DNA from: an uncultured Bacteroidales bacterium | GTDB taxonomy: Bacteria > Bacteroidota > Bacteroidia > Bacteroidales > UBA932 | DNA: 7,214 nucleotides | Direction: 5' to 3' | Assembly (NCBI GenBank): GCA_947305045.1 | Contig: CAMZCW010000117.1 | Coordinates: 1 to 7,214 of the forward strand | In this document: piece by piece, positions 4,656 through 7,214 of the stretch | How the letters are laid out: every line of letters starts with the position of its first letter | Position numbering within the stretch: position 1 is the first letter of the stretch | The notes under the pieces: model-generated | The model's database searches: none | What the model saw: only the letters and a program-made list of their open reading frames with translations | Told to the model about the DNA's origin: nothing | Made by a program: the position numbers and the translations under genes

Positions 4656-6785
4656 ATGAACATGGAAACGGCCATACAGTATCTTCCGGGGGTGGGGCCC
4701 AAGCGGGCGGCGCTCCTGGGCACCGAGCTGGGAATTGCTACGGTGGGAGACCTGTTGCGGCTGTATCCTTTCCGTTACATAGACCGGAGCCGGATTGTGA
4801 GGATTGCCGATGTGCACCCGGACCTCGCGCAGGTGCAGGTACGCGCAACGGTAATGAAGGTGAGGCTGTTTGCCAAGAACGGGGCGGAACTGCCGCCGGA
4901 GAAGCTCAAATACAACGCCGTTTCCCGTCTGTCGGCCATCGTGGCCGATGAATCCGGGGAGATGGAAGTGGTATTCTTCAAGGGCGTAAAATGGATGCAC
5001 AGCCGCCTGCAGCCCGGTTCCACCTTCGTTTTCTTCGGCAAGCCTGCCGTGTTCGGCACCCATCTGAACATGGTGCATCCGGAGGTGGATGCTCCGGATA
5101 CCGGAACCTTCGGCGTACTCACAGGCGTATATCCTTCCACGGAGAAACTTAAGAACGCCGGCATCACGGGGAAAGTGATGCTCAAACTCATGGGGACGGC
5201 GCTGGAAGGCATCCTTCCCACCTTGCAGGAAACGCTTCCGGATTACATTCTTAGGGAAAAAGGCCTGGTTCCCCTGAGCTTCGCATTAAGGCAAATCCAT
5301 TTCCCGGTGGACCAGGACGCCCTGGCCAAGGCCACTTATCGGCTAAAATTCGAGGAGCTTTTCCTGCTGCAGCTCTCCCTCCTGAAACAGAAATACATCC
5401 GTAGCCGGAGCGACCTGGGTCTTAAGATGCCCGTTGTGGGAGATGCCTTCAACGCCTGCTATAATGCCCTTCCGTACCAGCTTACCGGCGCCCAAAAACG
5501 CGTTATCCGGGAAATCCGGGAAGACATGCGGAGCGGCCATCAGATGAACCGCCTGCTGCAGGGAGACGTGGGCTCCGGCAAAACCATGGTGGCGGTCCTC
5601 AGCGCCCTCATCGCCGTTGGAAACGGCTACCAGGCCTGTGTGATGGCGCCAACGGAAGTGCTTGCCCAGCAGCACTTTGCCAATATTTCCAAATACCTGT
5701 CACCCACCGGAGTGAAGGTGGTGCTCCTAACCGGAAACACGGGCGTAGCCGCCCGGCGGGAAATCCATGCCGGGCTGGAGGACGGTTCCATCGGCATCAT
5801 CATCGGCACGCATGCTCTCATTGAAGATACGGTGCAGTTCAAGGCGCTGGGGCTGGCCATCGTGGACGAGCAGCACCGTTTTGGCGTGGAACAGCGGTCC
5901 CGGCTCTGGAACAAAGGCTCCTGCGGTATCCCTCCGCATGTGCTGGTAATGACCGCCACCCCCATTCCCCGTACCCTTGCCATGACGCTTTACGGAGACC
6001 TGGACGTGTCCGTGATTGACGAGATGCCCCCGGGCCGAAAACCCATCCAGACCCTCTGCGTGGGAGAAAACAAGCGTCACGCCATGCATAACTTCATCCG
6101 GGATGAAATAGCGAAAGGCCGTCAGGCGTTCATCGTGTATCCGCTCATTTTTGAGAGTGAAAAACTGGACTACAAGAACCTGCAGCTGGGTTACGAGGAA
6201 ATTGTAAAGGCCTTCCCCTTGCCGCAGTACAAGGTGGCCATTGTCCATGGCCAGCAGACCCCGCAGGAGAAGGAATTCAACATGAGCGCCTTTGTGGCGG
6301 GCCGGGCCAACATCCTGGTTTCCACCACGGTAATTGAAGTGGGCGTGGACGTTCCCAATGCCTCCGTAATGGTCATAGAAAGTGCCGAAAGATTTGGCCT
6401 GAGCCAGCTCCATCAGCTTCGCGGACGCGTGGGTCGGGGAGCCGAAAAGTCCTTCTGCATCCTCATGAAAGGCACAAAAGTGTCCAAGGAGAGCCAGAAG
6501 CGCCTGGATCTTCTCTGCGCCACGGAAAACGGTTTTGAACTGGCCGAAGAGGACATGAAGATGCGCGGCCCCGGAGACCTGGAAGGCACCCAGCAGAGCG
6601 GTCTTCCCGTGGAGCTTAACATTGCCTCCCTGGCCAAGGACGGGCTCATCCTATCAGACGCCCGGGGCTATGCCCAGCATATCCTGGACCAGGATCCGAC
6701 ATTGGAAAAGCCCGGCAACGCCCTTCTGGCGGCCGAGCTTAGAAAAGACAAATACGTCTCAAAGGACTACTCGCAGATATCCTAG
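4656..6785 (+). CDS. recG: ATP-dependent DNA helicase RecG
   Basis: This 709-residue helicase remodels stalled replication forks and branch-migrates Holliday junctions. Numbered from the ATG at 4656: helix-hairpin-like YLPGVGPKRAALL (9-21) and YPFRYIDRSRI; the OB-fold wedge domain (about 55-150) with SAIVADESGEMEVVFFKG and FFGKPAVFG; then the SF2 motor. Motor motifs are Walker A GDVGSGKT (303-310, Lys309), APTEVLAQQH (Ia), DEQH (404-407, motif II, with RFG following), TATPIPRT (433-440, III), VSTTVIEVGVDVP (V) and QLRGRVGRG (587-595, VI). The RecG-specific ENGFELAEEDMKMRGPGDLEGTQQSG region, which couples ATP hydrolysis to translocation, follows. All are intact and the length is normal. Start: the frame is open from 4488, but homology begins only at MNMETAIQYLPGVG. 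ATG 4656 and ATG 4662 are both possible; the latter has AGGAG six bases upstream. It is probably its own transcription unit, and its stop overlaps the convergent gene. Confidence 0.96.
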   Translation: MNMETAIQYLPGVGPKRAALLGTELGIATVGDLLRLYPFRYIDRSRIVRIADVHPDLAQVQVRATVMKVRLFAKNGAELPPEKLKYNAVSRLSAIVADESGEMEVVFFKGVKWMHSRLQPGSTFVFFGKPAVFGTHLNMVHPEVDAPDTGTFGVLTGVYPSTEKLKNAGITGKVMLKLMGTALEGILPTLQETLPDYILREKGLVPLSFALRQIHFPVDQDALAKATYRLKFEELFLLQLSLLKQKYIRSRSDLGLKMPVVGDAFNACYNALPYQLTGAQKRVIREIREDMRSGHQMNRLLQGDVGSGKTMVAVLSALIAVGNGYQACVMAPTEVLAQQHFANISKYLSPTGVKVVLLTGNTGVAARREIHAGLEDGSIGIIIGTHALIEDTVQFKALGLAIVDEQHRFGVEQRSRLWNKGSCGIPPHVLVMTATPIPRTLAMTLYGDLDVSVIDEMPPGRKPIQTLCVGENKRHAMHNFIRDEIAKGRQAFIVYPLIFESEKLDYKNLQLGYEEIVKAFPLPQYKVAIVHGQQTPQEKEFNMSAFVAGRANILVSTTVIEVGVDVPNASVMVIESAERFGLSQLHQLRGRVGRGAEKSFCILMKGTKVSKESQKRLDLLCATENGFELAEEDMKMRGPGDLEGTQQSGLPVELNIASLAKDGLILSDARGYAQHILDQDPTLEKPGNALLAAELRKDKYVSKDYSQIS

Positions 6786-7214
6786 CGTTGTTTGTTCATG
6801 CCTTTGGTACGAAGGCCCTCTGTTATCTGGGAAGGGTCCGTGATTTCCTTGGACATAATCCAATGATACTGGGGATCCCCGGAGTCTCCTTTGGTGAAAT
6901 TCTGGATAATATAGCATTCTTCCAGGCTCCATCCTCTACGGCCCATATAATTGGCCGCATCCAGCATGGAGTTGAAGCTGATGGCATCCCCATTCTCATC
7001 CACCAGCTGCCGGTCGGCGCTCCACCAGCTGGCATACTGGCCGAAGTCCAGTTCCACATTGGTTTTGTTGGAGAAAAGGCCTCTGACGTATGATACAATT
7101 TCACAATAAACCTTGTAGGGTTTAACCTCCTGCTGGGCAGTTTCTTCCGTAAGGATGTTCTCCTGGGCAAAGGCGGCGGTGGCAGTAAAAAGTGCCAGGG
7201 TAATAAGGGTAAAA
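6782..7214 (-). CDS. Secreted hypothetical protein of a Bacteroidota-type family (5' end outside window)
   Basis: A leftward frame stays open from the right edge to a TAG at 6784-6782, giving 143 visible residues. Near the edge it reads FTLITLALFTATAAFAQ, the hydrophobic core and AFA-Q cleavage site of a Sec signal peptide, so only a few N-terminal residues are missing. The mature part includes KPYKVYCEIVSYVRGLFSNK, VELDFGQYASWW, LVDENGDAISFNSMLDAANYM, GRRGWSLEECYII and YHWIMSKEI. I recall similar small exported proteins (YKVYCE..., LVDENG...FNSM, GWE..., YHW..SK) in many Bacteroides-type genomes, but know of no function. The MLDAANYMGRRGWSLEECYI segment also recalls the 'LN..G.EGWELV' core of DUF4177-like proteins; this is a resemblance only. 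An internal GTG at 7057 is not the start, since the frame and signal peptide continue upstream. Its promoter is outside the window. Confidence 0.8.
   Translation of the reverse strand, partial: FTLITLALFTATAAFAQENILTEETAQQEVKPYKVYCEIVSYVRGLFSNKTNVELDFGQYASWWSADRQLVDENGDAISFNSMLDAANYMGRRGWSLEECYIIQNFTKGDSGDPQYHWIMSKEITDPSQITEGLRTKGMNKQR

Noticed and set aside
5727..6413. 228-codon frame antisense to recG
   Set aside because: It covers the intact helicase motifs of recG on the other strand and shows no recognisable domain or promoter.
6788..7093. 101-codon rightward frame after recG
   Set aside because: It is antisense to a frame with a signal peptide and conserved motifs, so the leftward reading is preferred.

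Overview
This 7.2 kb window looks like ordinary chromosomal housekeeping DNA from a fairly GC-rich member of the Bacteroidota, probably a gut Bacteroidales. The evidence is the TAnnTTTG-type -7 promoter boxes, the near-absence of Shine-Dalgarno sequences, the protein sequences themselves, and a Bacteroidota-style secreted hypothetical protein at the right edge. The genus cannot be fixed from the sequence alone.

Layout, left to right: (1) the 5' end of a glyceraldehyde-3-phosphate dehydrogenase gene, leftward and cut by the window edge; (2) a compact terminator/promoter junction at about 316-357; (3) a leftward pair rmlD-gmhA, for dTDP-rhamnose and ADP-heptose precursor synthesis, both envelope polysaccharide functions; (4) a 61-bp divergent promoter region at 1849-1909; (5) a rightward run rnhA-pdxA-lactonase, with rnhA and pdxA overlapping by ATGA and the lactonase gene following after 15 bases; (6) a 170-bp intergenic region packed with inverted repeats: a 114-bp nested inverted-repeat element, then a strong palindrome lying on the predicted recG promoter; (7) recG; (8) a convergent, leftward gene for a small secreted protein that shares its stop position with recG and runs off the right edge.

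The genes serve separate tasks: glycolysis, envelope sugars, RNA:DNA hybrid removal, vitamin B6 synthesis, sugar-lactone hydrolysis and replication-fork repair. I see no defence system, CRISPR array, tRNA, rRNA, transposase or phage gene, and no undescribed multi-gene system. The parts most worth a second look are non-coding: the nested TGGGAGAGGT repeats after the lactonase gene, the 9-bp-arm palindrome over the recG -7 box, and promoters so close to start codons that the transcripts may be almost leaderless. Among the proteins, the predicted lipoprotein signal on the lactonase is the main oddity.
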